Positions 18,000-28,187 are shown, numbered from the stretch's first letter. The stretch is DNA of 41,040 nt from Labrenzia sp. DG1229 (GCF_000521215.1 NZ_KI928920.1:62201-103240); one strand, 5' to 3'. Notes: a model not told the origin generated them from the sequence alone. Translations and numbers: made by a program.

Positions 18000-19634
18000 A
18001 TGCTTCTCGATATCATTTTGTTTCCGCTTTTCGCGGCAACCATTTCAATAATCGGTATCGGTTTTTGGGAATGCGTTCGAAAAGTCTCGGCGGTCGCACC
18101 TGCGCCATTACCAGGCTTTTTGTTTCCGCTGCTTGGAGCGTTTGCGATCGGTTTTGTCGCGCTGGTGATCAATTTTTTCAGCGGCGTTGCGAACGCGTAT
18201 TCGTTCGGAGTGATCACGGCATTTTTTGTTTATGGCTGCTGCCTGATCAACAAGGACGTTGCCAAATCTCTTGGGTTGATTTGTGTCTTGGCGGCTCTGT
18301 GCACTCCTTTGGCGGCAGACATGCAGGCTGGCCCGGATGCCGGCCTTTATCACTTGGCGCACCAAAGGTGGATCCGCGATCACGAAATCATTTTCGGTTT
18401 TGCCCATCTTCACGCAAGATATGGTTTCAGCTCTTTCCTTGAGTACACCAACGCCCTCCTCTGGATCGGAGAGACATTCAAATTCCTCTCCTACATGTCC
18501 GCACTTTTCTTTGTCTCACTCCTTTGCTTTGTTTTTTACGCGATAAACTCAAGAAACAACATCCTCAAGATGTTCGCGTTTTATCTTGCTGTCGGCATGA
18601 TAATTTATGACAACTACTTCATTTGGAAATACGGTTACGCAGACAGCGCTGCAGGCGTGGCATTCGCACTGTCGATTGCAGTTGGACTTTACGTTCTTGT
18701 TCTGGACGAACAGCATAAAGAGAGCCGCAACTCGCTGCTGCTCGCATTTTTTATCCTGTCTGCCATGGCGGTCGCGCTCAAGGTCAGCAGTATACTTGCA
18801 GCCATATGGGCATTTTTTGTCTTCCTCGTTCTGCTCCATCGCGGACTGCTTTCGTTCAAACAGGTCCTGGGCGTGGTCGCCTTTCCCGCTGTCTTCACTT
18901 TGCTATGGCTGCTTCGCGGTGTGTCCACGACGGGCTGCCTCCTGTTTCCCGCGTCATGGAGTTGTCTGGACCTGCCGTGGAACAGCAAGGCCCAGGCACT
19001 TGAATACAGCAACGCCGTGACCGCCTGGGCAAGACACCCCCATACCGGTTTTTCCTCGCTCGACAGCTGGTCATGGCTCTCCGACTACTGGCTGGCAGCC
19101 AACTCGGAATTCTTGATTTTCTTCGGCGTTGCGGTCGTCATCACACTTGCCGTGGCAGCGGTGCTTCGACGTTTTTTTGAAACCGAAAGACTTGCCGCTT
19201 TTCAGGCCATCGTCCTTGCCGGCATTGTCTTTGCCGCGCTGGCGCTCTGGTTCCTGAAAGCTCCGACCGAAAGATTTGGCATTGGTGTCCTGATGATCGT
19301 GGCTCCAACAATAGCCCTGACGCTGTTTGGCGCTCCTGTGATCAAAAACGGATTTCCCACCAAGGCAATAGGCGTGTTGCTGATCATCCTCATGGCGAAC
19401 AATCAGGGCGGCTTTTCGATCAAGGGCCTGTCAAGATTTCACATCCTGACCGTGCCGCAGGATGAGCTTGTTGATCACCCGGTTTTTGGGGTACACGGCA
19501 AGACCCCCGACGATCTGTGCTGGGCGGCGCCAAACTGCATTCTATCCGATCCACCTGCCCCCAGAACACGGTCAGGCTATCTGTTCTTTGAACAGCAGGA
19601 TACTCAGGATGGCCAATCCGGTCTGCCGGACTGA
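18000..19634 (+). CDS. Polytopic membrane protein, GT-C/LIC_10190-like
   Basis: 544-residue inner membrane protein with roughly a dozen transmembrane helices. An early extracytoplasmic loop holds [18 protein letters not shown] (from residue 112) and ARYGFSS (about 139-145). This D-x-x-x-YH pattern is found in LIC_10190-like and other GT-C-fold membrane proteins that use polyprenyl-phosphate sugars. The soluble tail at the C-terminus has two cysteines (CWAAPNC). It starts at ATG 18000 without a clear Shine-Dalgarno sequence and ends 16 bases before the decarboxylase gene. Inference: it moves a sugar from a lipid carrier to an outside acceptor. The family call is by pattern only. Confidence 0.75.
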   Translation: MLLDIILFPLFAATISIIGIGFWECVRKVSAVAPAPLPGFLFPLLGAFAIGFVALVINFFSGVANAYSFGVITAFFVYGCCLINKDVAKSLGLICVLAALCTPLAADMQAGPDAGLYHLAHQRWIRDHEIIFGFAHLHARYGFSSFLEYTNALLWIGETFKFLSYMSALFFVSLLCFVFYAINSRNNILKMFAFYLAVGMIIYDNYFIWKYGYADSAAGVAFALSIAVGLYVLVLDEQHKESRNSLLLAFFILSAMAVALKVSSILAAIWAFFVFLVLLHRGLLSFKQVLGVVAFPAVFTLLWLLRGVSTTGCLLFPASWSCLDLPWNSKAQALEYSNAVTAWARHPHTGFSSLDSWSWLSDYWLAANSEFLIFFGVAVVITLAVAAVLRRFFETERLAAFQAIVLAGIVFAALALWFLKAPTERFGIGVLMIVAPTIALTLFGAPVIKNGFPTKAIGVLLIILMANNQGGFSIKGLSRFHILTVPQDELVDHPVFGVHGKTPDDLCWAAPNCILSDPPAPRTRSGYLFFEQQDTQDGQSGLPD

Positions 19635-19650
19635 AGCAAGGACGAAAAGA

Positions 19651-20595
19651 ATGAAGATTGCCAACCGCAAGAGAGTGCTCGTTACCGGCGGCTCGGGGTT
19701 TCTGGGTTCTCATTTATGCGAACGTCTTCTTCGCGAGGGTTCCGATGTCCTGTGCATCGACAACCTCTACAGCAGCACGAAGGACAACATCGTACATCTG
19801 CTCTCGAACCCGAATTTCGAATTTCAAAGACATGATGTGACGTTTCCTGTCTATCTCGAAGTCGACGAGATCTACAATCTCGCCTGTCCGGCCTCTCCAA
19901 TTCACTATCAGCGAGACCCTGTGCAGACGACAAAAACCAGCGTTCACGGCGCCATCAACATGCTGGGGCTCGCAAAACGGACCAAGGCGCGCATATTTCA
20001 AGCGTCGACAAGTGAAGTCTACGGTGACCCGGAAGTGCATCCCCAGACCGAAGACTACTGGGGCCGTGTCAATCCGATTGGCGTTCGCTCCTGTTATGAC
20101 GAGGGCAAACGCTGCGCGGAAACACTCTTCTTCGACTATCACCGTCAACATGGGCTTGAGATCAAGGTGGCCCGGATCTTCAACACATATGGCCCGCGCA
20201 TGCATCCGAACGATGGCAGGGTTGTCAGCAATTTTATCGTGCAGGCGCTCCAGGGAAACGACATCACCATCTACGGTGATGGTCTGCAGACCCGCAGTTT
20301 CTGTTACGTCGACGACCTGATTGACGGTTTTGTCAGCCTGATGTCGTCACCAAAGGACCTGACGGGCCCCGTCAATCTTGGAAACCCATCCGAATTCACC
20401 ATTCGCGAACTCGCCGAGACCGTGATTGAGCTTGTCGGGGGTGCGTCCAGACTGGTTTTCCGCCCACTCCCGCACGACGACCCGAAACAAAGGCAACCGG
20501 ATATCTCGATCGCAAAAGAACAGCTTGACTGGACCCCGCAAATCCCGCTCAAAGAGGGACTGAAGAATACAATCGCCTATTTCAGGGATTTGTAA
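19651..20595 (+). CDS. uxs: UDP-glucuronate decarboxylase (UDP-xylose synthase)
   Basis: Extended short-chain dehydrogenase that converts UDP-glucuronate to UDP-xylose through a bound NAD+ cycle. 314 residues, with NAD-binding GGSGFLG (13-19), [14 protein letters not shown], the catalytic Y149-x3-K153 ([11 protein letters not shown]), and the UXS-typical [20 protein letters not shown]. The start is ATG 19651, with AAGGACG ahead; the longer frame from 19462 overlaps the previous gene and is not used. It is followed after five bases by the GtrB-like glycosyltransferase. UDP-xylose, or a product made from it, is the probable donor of this locus. Related epimerases or dehydratases are possible but fit less well. 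Confidence 0.9.
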   Translation: MKIANRKRVLVTGGSGFLGSHLCERLLREGSDVLCIDNLYSSTKDNIVHLLSNPNFEFQRHDVTFPVYLEVDEIYNLACPASPIHYQRDPVQTTKTSVHGAINMLGLAKRTKARIFQASTSEVYGDPEVHPQTEDYWGRVNPIGVRSCYDEGKRCAETLFFDYHRQHGLEIKVARIFNTYGPRMHPNDGRVVSNFIVQALQGNDITIYGDGLQTRSFCYVDDLIDGFVSLMSSPKDLTGPVNLGNPSEFTIRELAETVIELVGGASRLVFRPLPHDDPKQRQPDISIAKEQLDWTPQIPLKEGLKNTIAYFRDL

Positions 20596-20600
20596 GCCCA

Positions 20601-21578
20601 ATGATCCCTTCCGACACACGCATCGTTATTGTTACTCCGGTCTATGAAGACTTCGAGGCAAGCAGTCGGCTGTTCAAGGAGTTGCAGGCCGAACTCGGAG
20701 ACAGCGTTTATATTGTCGCGGTCGACGACGGCTCGGTCAGGCAACCGCTCGATACATCCGGACTTGACGAAGCCGGAGCAAGAGGAGCCGTTCTCAAACT
20801 CAGGAGAAATGTCGGACACCAGAAGGCAATTGCCATCGGCCTCGGTTATGTTTCGACGCATGTTCACGCCGGTCAGTCGATTGTCGTAATGGACTCCGAT
20901 GGCGAGGACCTTCCTGCCTCAATCCCACAATTGCTCAAAAGTCTTCAACCCGAAGAGGTCGATGTTGTAGTTGCCCGCCGAAAAAGCCGGGTAGAAACAC
21001 TTCGCTTCAAGACGTTTTATGCAATCTACAAACGACTGTTCCGCGTTGTGACCGGCAGAACCATCAGTTTCGGCAACTTCATGGCCATGAAAACCGATGG
21101 CGTCAGACGACTGTCAGCCATGCCTGAACTGTCGATCCATGTTGCATCCGCGGTTCTTGCCTCGAAATTGCGCATTGACACTTGTCCGCTCGACCGCGGC
21201 CCCAGATACGCAGGTCAATCGAAAATGAATTTCGTCGGCCTGGCCCTGCATGGGTTCAAGGGGATGATGGTCTTTGCGGAGGACGTGCTGGTGCGTGTCG
21301 GGATCGCTTCCGCGATTGTCGCCATCCTGTCCGTGCTTGGCGGCATCACTGCCGTCATGCTCAAGACTATCGGTTATTCGACACCGGGCTGGTTTTCCGT
21401 CGCGCTGGGTATCCTCGTGTTGATGTTCATGCAGACCGGCGTTCTTTCGCTGATGACCCTCATGCTCACGGGCGTCGTGCGAAGTGGTACGGTGACGTCC
21501 GAACTTGACTACAGAGATTTCATCGAAAAGGTGCTGTTCAGCGCAAAAGCCGACACCCAGCTCGAAGCTGCCTCCTGA
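20601..21578 (+). CDS. GtrB-like polyprenyl-phosphate glycosyltransferase (GT2)
   Basis: Membrane-anchored family 2 glycosyltransferase of the dolichol/undecaprenyl-phosphate hexose transferase type (GtrB, ArnC, DPM1-like). It moves a nucleotide sugar onto a lipid phosphate at the inner face of the inner membrane. 325 residues: GT-A domain at 1-215 with TPVYED, VDDGS and the metal-binding D98-S-D100 (VVMDSDGEDLP); the acceptor loop RGPRYAGQSKMNF; and two C-terminal transmembrane helices at about 232-256 and 264-288. Five bases separate it from the UDP-xylose synthase, so the lipid-linked sugar may be xylose. No GtrA-type flippase is obvious, although the next gene is a small membrane protein. 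Confidence 0.92.
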   Translation: MIPSDTRIVIVTPVYEDFEASSRLFKELQAELGDSVYIVAVDDGSVRQPLDTSGLDEAGARGAVLKLRRNVGHQKAIAIGLGYVSTHVHAGQSIVVMDSDGEDLPASIPQLLKSLQPEEVDVVVARRKSRVETLRFKTFYAIYKRLFRVVTGRTISFGNFMAMKTDGVRRLSAMPELSIHVASAVLASKLRIDTCPLDRGPRYAGQSKMNFVGLALHGFKGMMVFAEDVLVRVGIASAIVAILSVLGGITAVMLKTIGYSTPGWFSVALGILVLMFMQTGVLSLMTLMLTGVVRSGTVTSELDYRDFIEKVLFSAKADTQLEAAS

Positions 21579-21654
21579 CCAACGCCTCTCGTTCACGATA
21601 TCCTCGCGAGGTCGCCTGGGTCGCGAACGCTCAAATTCAAAGGTAAGTGCACAC

Positions 21655-22272
21655 GTGAAACTCGTTTCCAGCATAATAGCGACGGTGATGTTCATCGCGC
21701 TGCTTCTTGTCACCTACTGCATACACGTCTGGTATTTCCCGGTAAACGTCGTCTTCTACGCCTCGATTACCGACGCCTTTATCGCTGCATTCCTTGCTGC
21801 TGCGGTCCTGTTCTTCACGGGGTTGTTCTCCAGGCTTGGTGGCTTTGAAAAAAGTCAGCTGGTCGCGATCTGGCTGCTTGGCGGATACGCATTCGCGATA
21901 TCCATCCCGACCGTGATAGACCGCTCGCTTTCCTTTTACATTCTGGAAAAGCTCGAACAGCGCGGTGGAGCAATTCTTGTCGACCGGTTCGAAGACGTGT
22001 TCACGAAGGAATTCATAGATGAACACCGGTTGGTCGATGTTCGCCTTACCGAACAGCAGCAATCTGGAACCGTCGAGATCGTGGACGGCTGTGCGATCCT
22101 GACTGACCGGGGACGCGCAATTGTGGCGTTCAGCAGCTACTTCCGGCTGAACCTGCTGCCGCAGCGCAGATTGCTGAACGGAGAGTATTCGGACGATCTT
22201 ACAAATCCCTTCAGGGAGAGTATCGAGGCTCCGGACTACTCGTGTGGCCCCTCGCTCGACAATGGCAACTAG
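21655..22272 (+). CDS. Small membrane protein of the glycan locus, function unknown
   Basis: 205-residue protein beginning with GTG 21655 and preceded by AAAGG. Three transmembrane helices are clear: IIATVMFIALLLVTYCIHVW, ASITDAFIAAFLAAAVLFFT and AIWLLGGYAFAISIPTVI. They are followed by a soluble tail of about 110 residues (FEDVFTKEFIDEHRLVDVRL, RAIVAFSSYFRLNLLPQRR). The family is not recognised. As the last gene of the unit, after a GtrB-like enzyme, it could assist flipping or transfer of the lipid-linked sugar; this is context inference only. The longer frame from 21505 overlaps the glycosyltransferase end and is less likely. Confidence 0.75.
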   Translation: MKLVSSIIATVMFIALLLVTYCIHVWYFPVNVVFYASITDAFIAAFLAAAVLFFTGLFSRLGGFEKSQLVAIWLLGGYAFAISIPTVIDRSLSFYILEKLEQRGGAILVDRFEDVFTKEFIDEHRLVDVRLTEQQQSGTVEIVDGCAILTDRGRAIVAFSSYFRLNLLPQRRLLNGEYSDDLTNPFRESIEAPDYSCGPSLDNGN

Positions 22273-22309
22273 GGCGCCCTCACTTCACGCAGCGCCTTTC
22301 GGCACAAAC

Positions 22310-22359
22310 AAAAAAGGCGCGGCAATCGGTTTTCCAACCAATTGCCGCGCCAAATTTTT
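22310..22359. terminator. Bidirectional intrinsic terminator
   Basis: A perfect 11-bp stem, GGCGCGGCAAT (22316-22326) and ATTGCCGCGCC (22341-22351), continues inside through GGTT/AACC. A six-A run lies on the left (22310-22315) and a five-T run on the right (22355-22359). It can stop both the plus-strand glycan operon and the minus-strand hppA transcript, which converge here. Confidence 0.85.
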
Positions 22360-22402
22360 CAACTGCTTCGTGCCAGGGCCGTATCTGGCCCGGACAGCCG
22401 CG

Positions 22403-24541
22403 TCAGTGCGCCAGGACGGCCAGCAACAACAGCGCCATGATGTTGGTGATCTTGATCATCGGGTTCACCGCAGGTCCAGCTGTATCCTTGTAGGGATCAC
22501 CAACCGTGTCACCGGTCACCGACGCCTTGTGCGCCTCGCTTCCCTTTTGATGGGTCACACCATCCTTGTCGGTAAATCCGTCTTCAAAGGATTTCTTGGC
22601 ATTATCCCAGGCACCGCCACCTGCCGTCATCGAGATGGCCACAAAAAGGCCCGTCACGATCACGCCGAGAAGCATCGCACCCAGTGCCGCGAACGCATCG
22701 GCCGGTGTTGCCACCGCACGCACGACGTAAAAGACAACAATCGGTGACAAGACCGGAAGCAGCGACGGAATGATCATTTCACGGATCGCCGCTTTCGTGA
22801 GCATGTCGACAGCCCGGCCATAGTCAGGCCGTTCCGTTCCCTCCATGATGCCCGGCTTCTCCTTGAACTGGCGACGGACTTCTTCCACCACCGCTCCGGC
22901 AGCACGGCCGACGGCTGTCATGGAAATACCGCCGAAGAGATAGGGCAGCAATCCACCGAAGAGCAACCCGGCCACAACGTAGGGGTTGGACAGGGTGAAC
23001 AGCGTATCGACGTTGATACCTGCAAAGATCGAGCCTTCTGCAGCTGTGCTGGAGAAGTATCTCAGATCCTCCGTGTAGGCGGCGAACAGAACCAGAGCGC
23101 CAAGTCCGGCAGAACCGATTGCGTAGCCCTTGGTGACCGCCTTGGTCGTGTTGCCGACAGCATCGAGGGCATCGGTTGTCGTGCGCACTTCAGCCGGAAG
23201 ATCAGCCATTTCGGCAATGCCACCAGCATTGTCGGTGACCGGACCAAAAGCGTCGAGTGCAACGACCATGCCCGCCAGCGCCAACATGGTGGTCACCGCA
23301 ATGGCAATGCCGAACAGTCCTGCAAAGCTGTAGGTAACAAGAATGCCGGCGATGATGATGATCGCCGGGAGCGCAGTTGCTTCAAGCGAAACTGCAAGAC
23401 CCTGGATCACATTGGTGCCATGACCGGTGACGGAGGCCTGGGCAATCGATCTCACAGGACGGTATTCAGTACCTGTGTAGTACTCTGTCACCCAGATAAT
23501 CAGGCCGGTAACGAACAGGCCGGCCACACCGCAGACAAAGAGATCAAATCCGGTGAAGGTTGTTCCGCCGGACGTTGTGTACTCCGTTCCGGCACCGAGC
23601 CAGCCGAAGACGATGATTGCAAGCGCAACCGCCGACAACACTGCCGTTGCGATAAAGCCCTTGTAGAGCGCGCCCATGATCGAGTTGTTCGCGCCCAGCT
23701 TGACGAAGAACGTGCCGATAATGGATGTAACAACGCAGCTTGCCCCGATCAGCATCGGCAACAGCATCAGTTCCAACGCCTGGGCGCCGGTGAAGAAGAT
23801 CGATGCAAGCACCATTGTCGCAACGACAGTCACCGCGTAGGTTTCGAACAGATCGGCAGCCATGCCGGCACAGTCACCGACATTGTCTCCGACATTGTCC
23901 GCGATCGTAGCCGGGTTGCGCGGATCGTCTTCAGGGATCCCCGCTTCGACCTTGCCGACGAGGTCCCCGCCGACATCCGCGCCCTTGGTGAAAATACCGC
24001 CACCAAGACGTGCAAAGATGGAGATCAACGAGGCACCGAATCCAAGAGCGACCAGCGCATCAATGACGGTCCGGTCAGTGGGTTCGTAACCCATCATTCC
24101 GGTCAGGACCGCGTAATAGACCGCAACGCCCAGAAGAGCGAGGCCTGCAACCAGAAGGCCGGTGACGGCACCGGACTTGAAGGCAATTTCCAGTCCCGCA
24201 CCAAGGCTCTGACTGGCGGCCTGTGCGGTGCGAACATTCGCGCGGACCGATACCATCATGCCGATATACCCGGCGGCACCTGAGAGGATGGCTCCGATGG
24301 CAAAGCCGATTGCCGCAGGCCCGGAGAGCAATACCCAGACGAGCACAAAAACGACGGCACCAACGATGGCGATCGTCGTATATTGCCTGTTGAGATAGGC
24401 GCTGGCCCCTTCCTGAATCGCTTCCGCAATTTCCTGCATACGGGCATTGCCCGCGTCCGCCGCCATGACGGATTGGATTGCCCATGCGCCATACGCAAGG
24501 GACAAGAGACCACAAACAACGATGATGACAAGCTCGATCAT
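22403..24541 (-). CDS. hppA: Membrane proton-pumping pyrophosphatase, K+-insensitive type
   Basis: Couples hydrolysis of inorganic pyrophosphate to proton translocation across the inner membrane. 712 residues, about 16 transmembrane helices. The substrate and metal sites are visible: [20 protein letters not shown] and [20 protein letters not shown], and late [10 protein letters not shown] and [35 protein letters not shown] carries Lys where K+-dependent enzymes have Ala, so the K+-independent subfamily is predicted. The start ATG 24541 has GGGAGGAAGT five bases upstream. A strong palindrome sits in the leader at 24599-24624. The 3' side shares a terminator with the glycan operon. Confidence 0.97.
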   Translation of the reverse strand: MIELVIIVVCGLLSLAYGAWAIQSVMAADAGNARMQEIAEAIQEGASAYLNRQYTTIAIVGAVVFVLVWVLLSGPAAIGFAIGAILSGAAGYIGMMVSVRANVRTAQAASQSLGAGLEIAFKSGAVTGLLVAGLALLGVAVYYAVLTGMMGYEPTDRTVIDALVALGFGASLISIFARLGGGIFTKGADVGGDLVGKVEAGIPEDDPRNPATIADNVGDNVGDCAGMAADLFETYAVTVVATMVLASIFFTGAQALELMLLPMLIGASCVVTSIIGTFFVKLGANNSIMGALYKGFIATAVLSAVALAIIVFGWLGAGTEYTTSGGTTFTGFDLFVCGVAGLFVTGLIIWVTEYYTGTEYRPVRSIAQASVTGHGTNVIQGLAVSLEATALPAIIIIAGILVTYSFAGLFGIAIAVTTMLALAGMVVALDAFGPVTDNAGGIAEMADLPAEVRTTTDALDAVGNTTKAVTKGYAIGSAGLGALVLFAAYTEDLRYFSSTAAEGSIFAGINVDTLFTLSNPYVVAGLLFGGLLPYLFGGISMTAVGRAAGAVVEEVRRQFKEKPGIMEGTERPDYGRAVDMLTKAAIREMIIPSLLPVLSPIVVFYVVRAVATPADAFAALGAMLLGVIVTGLFVAISMTAGGGAWDNAKKSFEDGFTDKDGVTHQKGSEAHKASVTGDTVGDPYKDTAGPAVNPMIKITNIMALLLLAVLAH

Positions 24542-24598
24542 ACTTCCTCCCAGGGCTGCGGCGAGCTGTTTTTATTGTTGTTTTCCCGCCAAACTGCA

Positions 24599-24624
24599 CC
24601 TCACGTAATTTCCTTAGCGTGAGG
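24599..24624. promoter_or_regulatory. Palindrome in the hppA leader
   Basis: CCTCACG (24599-24605) and CGTGAGG (24618-24624) form a perfect 7-bp inverted repeat, with TAA/TTA able to extend the stem. It lies 58 bases upstream of the hppA start and has no T-run. It could be an operator for a dimeric repressor or a 5' UTR hairpin. No matching regulator is known to me. Confidence 0.45.
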
Positions 24625-24758
24625 AGAGCACACGATATCAACAAAGCAGAGCGCTTCGTCAAGCTCTCATATGGTTTAATTCAGCTCTTCCGTTACGGTA
24701 AAAATTGGTGCGACGCGGTATTTTTGCTGCACCGACGAAATGGGATTCCAAAGATTCT

Positions 24759-25982
24759 TTAAGCGGTTGTAACTGCTTTCCTTTCACTCAGCACCAGCCA
24801 GACAAGCAATCCGATGCAAAGGACAACAAAAGGAAAAACCAGCACATTTACCGTTCCCCAACCGAAAGCATTCAGCAGTGCTCCCGATGAAAACGAGGCA
24901 GCAGCAACGAATCCGAAGACCAGAAAATCGTTGACCGCCTGCACCAGATTGCGCTCTTCGGGCCGGTAAGTGTCGGTCAGCATCGCGGTTGCACCGATGA
25001 AACCGAAGTTCCAGCCAAGTCCCAGAAGAACAAGAGCGGTCCAGAAATGTGCCAATTCGATCCCCATCAGTGCCACGATCGAGCAGCCTGCAAGCAGCGC
25101 TAGTCCGATGGAAACGATGCGCTCCTTGCCGAAGCGGGCAATCAGGTTACCTGTGAAGAAACTCGGTCCGAACATGGCGAGCACGTGCCACTGGATCCCG
25201 AGCGCCGCGTCGGTTTCGGTAAGGCCGCAGGCAATCATGGCGAGCGGTGTTGCCGTCATGACCAGGCTCATGAGGGCATAGGAGCAGATCCCGCAGGCTG
25301 CCGCGACAATAAACCTTGGCTGCGCCATGATTTGCAGCAGCGGGCGGCCACCGGCATGCGACCTGTTCCGGCGCGGTGGTTTGGGGATCCTGATGAAGGC
25401 AAGCAAGAAGAGCGCGATGAGGGCGAGACCTGCCTGCGCAAGATAGGTGCCGGCAAACAGGATCGGCGCAAACATGTCCTTTGTTGCAATCACCGTCTGC
25501 GGCCCGACGACACCCGCCAGAACACCTCCGGCCAGAACCCAGGAAATGGCTTTCGGCTTGAAGGCATCACTTGCCGTATCTGCAGCGGCAAACCGGTACT
25601 GCTGAACGAACGCGCCGGCAAAGCCACCTATTGAGCAGGCCAGTGCAAACAACAAGAAATTGTCGCGAAAGACGGCAAATGATGCCAACAGGCCGGACAA
25701 TACGCCAAGAACTGCGGCTCCAGTGAACCCGGCCCTGCGGCCGAATCTGCGCATGATCATGCCCGCCGGTATTGTGCCGAATGCGGTGCCAAGAACCATG
25801 GTTGAGACAGGCAGGGTTGCGAGTGACTTGTCCGCATCGAGCATCATGTAACCGACGAGCGGCCCCGTCGCGATCACGATGGAAGCCGATGCTCCGCCGA
25901 GTGCCTGTGCCAATGCCAGAAGCACGGCATTTCGTTTTGCCAGGCGATCATCGACAAAGGGTTCCGTCGTTGCGGTTGTCAT
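24759..25982 (-). CDS. MFS transporter
   Basis: Major facilitator superfamily permease of 407 residues with about 12 transmembrane helices. The loop between helices 2 and 3 reads GMIMRRFGRRAGF, the basic signature of the superfamily. A cytosolic loop between the halves (RIPKPPRRNRSHAGGRP) follows helix 6. The second half has GNLIARFGKERIV at the matching place. Substrate and direction cannot be told. It lies between hppA and thiL with more than 100 bases on either side, so it is probably a single-gene unit. GAGATCTGAA precedes the ATG. Confidence 0.9.
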   Translation of the reverse strand: MTTATTEPFVDDRLAKRNAVLLALAQALGGASASIVIATGPLVGYMMLDADKSLATLPVSTMVLGTAFGTIPAGMIMRRFGRRAGFTGAAVLGVLSGLLASFAVFRDNFLLFALACSIGGFAGAFVQQYRFAAADTASDAFKPKAISWVLAGGVLAGVVGPQTVIATKDMFAPILFAGTYLAQAGLALIALFLLAFIRIPKPPRRNRSHAGGRPLLQIMAQPRFIVAAACGICSYALMSLVMTATPLAMIACGLTETDAALGIQWHVLAMFGPSFFTGNLIARFGKERIVSIGLALLAGCSIVALMGIELAHFWTALVLLGLGWNFGFIGATAMLTDTYRPEERNLVQAVNDFLVFGFVAAASFSSGALLNAFGWGTVNVLVFPFVVLCIGLLVWLVLSERKAVTTA

Positions 25983-26100
25983 GTTTCAGATCTCGGGATT
26001 GGCCGGTTGCGGCTCAAGATGAAGTGGAGACAACCGGTATCACGACTGGAGCGTTTCGTAAAACCCCGAGCCAGAACGATCTCAAAGCCGGAACAAGCCG

Positions 26101-27099
26101 TCAGAAATGGCTGAAGCCGGAGTGTCTCTCAAGTTTCATGGGTCGCCCGTTTTCAACGAGATTCACCTTGCCGGCGCTGCTTGTAACCACCCCAATCGCA
26201 GTGACAGGACAACCGGATTCCGTTGCTTTTTCTGCAAATTCCGACGCAGCTGCCGACGGCACCGACGCAAGTATCTCATAGTCATCGCCGCCATTCAGAC
26301 ACTGGGCAAAGACATCCGGCATCGTCTTTTTCATCCGTTGCAGTGCTGAGGATATCGGGACACTTGACATTTCGATTTCAAACCCGACCCCGGAAGCCCG
26401 TGCCATGTGACTGCAATCGGCGAACAGGCCGTCAGAAACGTCCATGGCTGCAGTGGCATATCTGGTGAGCGGGCTGGAAAGGGCTGTCCTCGGCCGCGGC
26501 AATAGATACCTGTCCAGAATGTGACGCTCTTCTGCCCCTTCAAGCGATGCGTTGCTGCAAAAACTATGGTCGAGCCGCGCCTTCAGGCCAGCGGCGGCGT
26601 CTCCGATGGTTCCCGAAACGAAAACCACATCACCCGCATTCGCACCGGACCGACGCACTGTCTTGCCGGCTTCCGCTTCCCCAATGGCGGTGATCGAAAT
26701 CTGAAGGCCGTTTCCCGACCGGATGGTGTCGCCACCGAGCAGCTGGACATTGTAGGCTGACTGATCGGCGGTCAGACCCGAGCAGAACCGCCCCAGCCAA
26801 TTCGCCGTCCAGTCGGACGGCAGGGCAAGACCCAACAGGTATCCCCGTGGCCTGGCGCCCTTTGCCGCGAGATCGGAAAGGTTGACCCTCAGGGCCTTTG
26901 CGGCGATCGCCTCTGGTGCGTCATGCGCAAAGAAATGAACGCCGGATGCAAGCACATCCTTCGTCAGGACAAGATCATAACCCGGTCGGGGAGAAAGTAC
27001 GGCGGCATCGTCCGTCAACCCAAGGCTGCCCGGATCCTTCGCAAGCGGCGCGAAGTATGTCCTGATGAGTTCGAATTCTCCCGGCCGGTCGTCCGCCAT
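26101..27099 (-). CDS. thiL: Thiamine-monophosphate kinase
   Basis: Phosphorylates thiamine monophosphate to the active cofactor thiamine diphosphate with ATP. 332 residues, AIR synthase-like fold. Typical segments are GLTDDAAVLSPRPG near the N-terminus (metal/ATP site), LTKDVLASGVHF, RVNLSDLAAKGARPRGYLLG, QLLGGDTIRS and DVSDGLFADCSHMA. GGDDYEIL sits near the end. The start ATG 27099 lies two bases beyond the nusB stop, a pairing usual in proteobacteria. It is the last gene of the riboflavin/nusB transcript. Confidence 0.95.
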   Translation of the reverse strand: MADDRPGEFELIRTYFAPLAKDPGSLGLTDDAAVLSPRPGYDLVLTKDVLASGVHFFAHDAPEAIAAKALRVNLSDLAAKGARPRGYLLGLALPSDWTANWLGRFCSGLTADQSAYNVQLLGGDTIRSGNGLQISITAIGEAEAGKTVRRSGANAGDVVFVSGTIGDAAAGLKARLDHSFCSNASLEGAEERHILDRYLLPRPRTALSSPLTRYATAAMDVSDGLFADCSHMARASGVGFEIEMSSVPISSALQRMKKTMPDVFAQCLNGGDDYEILASVPSAAASEFAEKATESGCPVTAIGVVTSSAGKVNLVENGRPMKLERHSGFSHF

Positions 27100-27101
27100 G
27101 A

Positions 27102-27620
27102 TCAGGAGGCGCCGTCCGCCTTGCCGGTATCGAACTCGGCGTTGCGTAACTCGTGAGCAAGCCTGTCCAGAACACCGTTCACGAGGCCCGGCTCATCATC
27201 TTCAAAGAATGCCTTCGCAACGTCAATATACTCGGAAATAATGACTTTCGCCGGCACATCCTTGCGGCGAAGAAGCTCATAGGATCCGGAGCGCAGGATT
27301 GCGCGCAACAGGCTATCGATACGTTTCAGCGGCCAATCTTCGGTGAGCGCTGTGTGGATGAAGGGGTCCAGAAACTTCTGGTCTTCGACCACACCGGCGA
27401 GGATCTGCTTGAACCACTGTTCGTCGGCATCACGGTATTGCGCGCCATCAATCTCCTTGCCGAGACGAAAGGCGGTAAATTCGCTCACGACACTTGCGAG
27501 CGATGCACCGCCCACGTCCATTTGATAAAGGGCCTGAACCGCAGCAAGGCGCGCTACGCCGCGCTTGTTGGCGGGGCGTACAGTCTTAGCCGGATTTTCC
27601 GGGTCGGCCTTTCCGGTCAT
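27102..27620 (-). CDS. nusB: Transcription antitermination factor NusB
   Basis: RNA-binding factor that joins NusE (S10) at boxA to allow antitermination in rRNA operons. 172 residues, all-helical. [20 protein letters not shown] matches the family N-terminus. [11 protein letters not shown] and [15 protein letters not shown] lead to the conserved end [21 protein letters not shown]. It begins five bases after ribH and runs into thiL, so the three are one unit. The N-terminal extension of about 20 residues is normal for the group. Confidence 0.95.
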   Translation of the reverse strand: MTGKADPENPAKTVRPANKRGVARLAAVQALYQMDVGGASLASVVSEFTAFRLGKEIDGAQYRDADEQWFKQILAGVVEDQKFLDPFIHTALTEDWPLKRIDSLLRAILRSGSYELLRRKDVPAKVIISEYIDVAKAFFEDDEPGLVNGVLDRLAHELRNAEFDTGKADGAS

Positions 27621-27625
27621 TTTTC

Positions 27626-28075
27626 TTATACTCCAAGCCGTTCGCGCAGCGCGATCATGTCGAGGGCAGCCCTTGCCGCCGCCCCACCCTTGTTCTTGTC
27701 ACCGACTTTCGCACGTGCCCACGCCTGCTCATCGTTTTCCACGGTCAGGATACCATTTCCAACGGCAAGATCCGCATCGACAATGAGGTCCATGATTACC
27801 CGGTTCGATTCATTTGCCACGATGTCGTAGTGCGTTGTTTCACCTCGGATCACAACACCGAGCAATACGAAACCTTCATATAGAATTCCGTCGTTTTCCA
27901 TCGCGGTCATGGTCATGGACAGGGCGGCCGGGATTTCGAGAACACCCGGCACTGCAATCCGATCGCAACTGGCGCCGGCTGCCTCGATTTCCTTGATGGC
28001 ACCTTCCGCCAATGCATCGGCAAGGTCGTCATAAAAACGGGCTTCAATGATCAGCAGTTTGGGAGCAGCGCTCAT
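27626..28075 (-). CDS. ribH: 6,7-dimethyl-8-ribityllumazine synthase
   Basis: Penultimate enzyme of riboflavin synthesis. It joins 5-amino-6-ribitylaminouracil with 3,4-dihydroxy-2-butanone 4-phosphate to give lumazine, and assembles as pentamers or icosahedral shells. 149 residues with [30 protein letters not shown] (active-site loop with His) and [17 protein letters not shown]. The family's C-terminal Lys-Gly-Gly is present ([12 protein letters not shown]). About 150 bases separate it from ribE upstream; this gap has nested inverted repeats but no recognisable FMN riboswitch. Confidence 0.96.
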   Translation of the reverse strand: MSAAPKLLIIEARFYDDLADALAEGAIKEIEAAGASCDRIAVPGVLEIPAALSMTMTAMENDGILYEGFVLLGVVIRGETTHYDIVANESNRVIMDLIVDADLAVGNGILTVENDEQAWARAKVGDKNKGGAAARAALDMIALRERLGV

Positions 28076-28121
28076 GGGTCATGTTTCCATTAGAGGGGCC
28101 GCGACAGGAACCACGTCCATC

Positions 28122-28187
28122 CCGGTTTGTCCAGTGTCAATCGTGCAGGGCTGCCAGAACCGGACAGCATCAGTGCTACCGGCTGTC
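28122..28187. promoter_or_regulatory. Nested inverted repeats ahead of ribH
   Basis: CCGGTT (28122-28127) pairs with AACCGG (28158-28163), and GACAGC (28163-28168) pairs with GCTGTC (28182-28187), all perfect, in the 150-base gap between ribE and ribH. They may form an RNA leader structure or simply be processing hairpins in the polycistron. The conserved RFN/FMN aptamer core was looked for and is not seen. Confidence 0.3.

Noticed and set aside
23420..24283. 287-codon plus-strand frame antisense to hppA
   Set aside because: Typical high-GC shadow; hppA is certain and the frame is rich in Asp, His and Arg with no fold signals.
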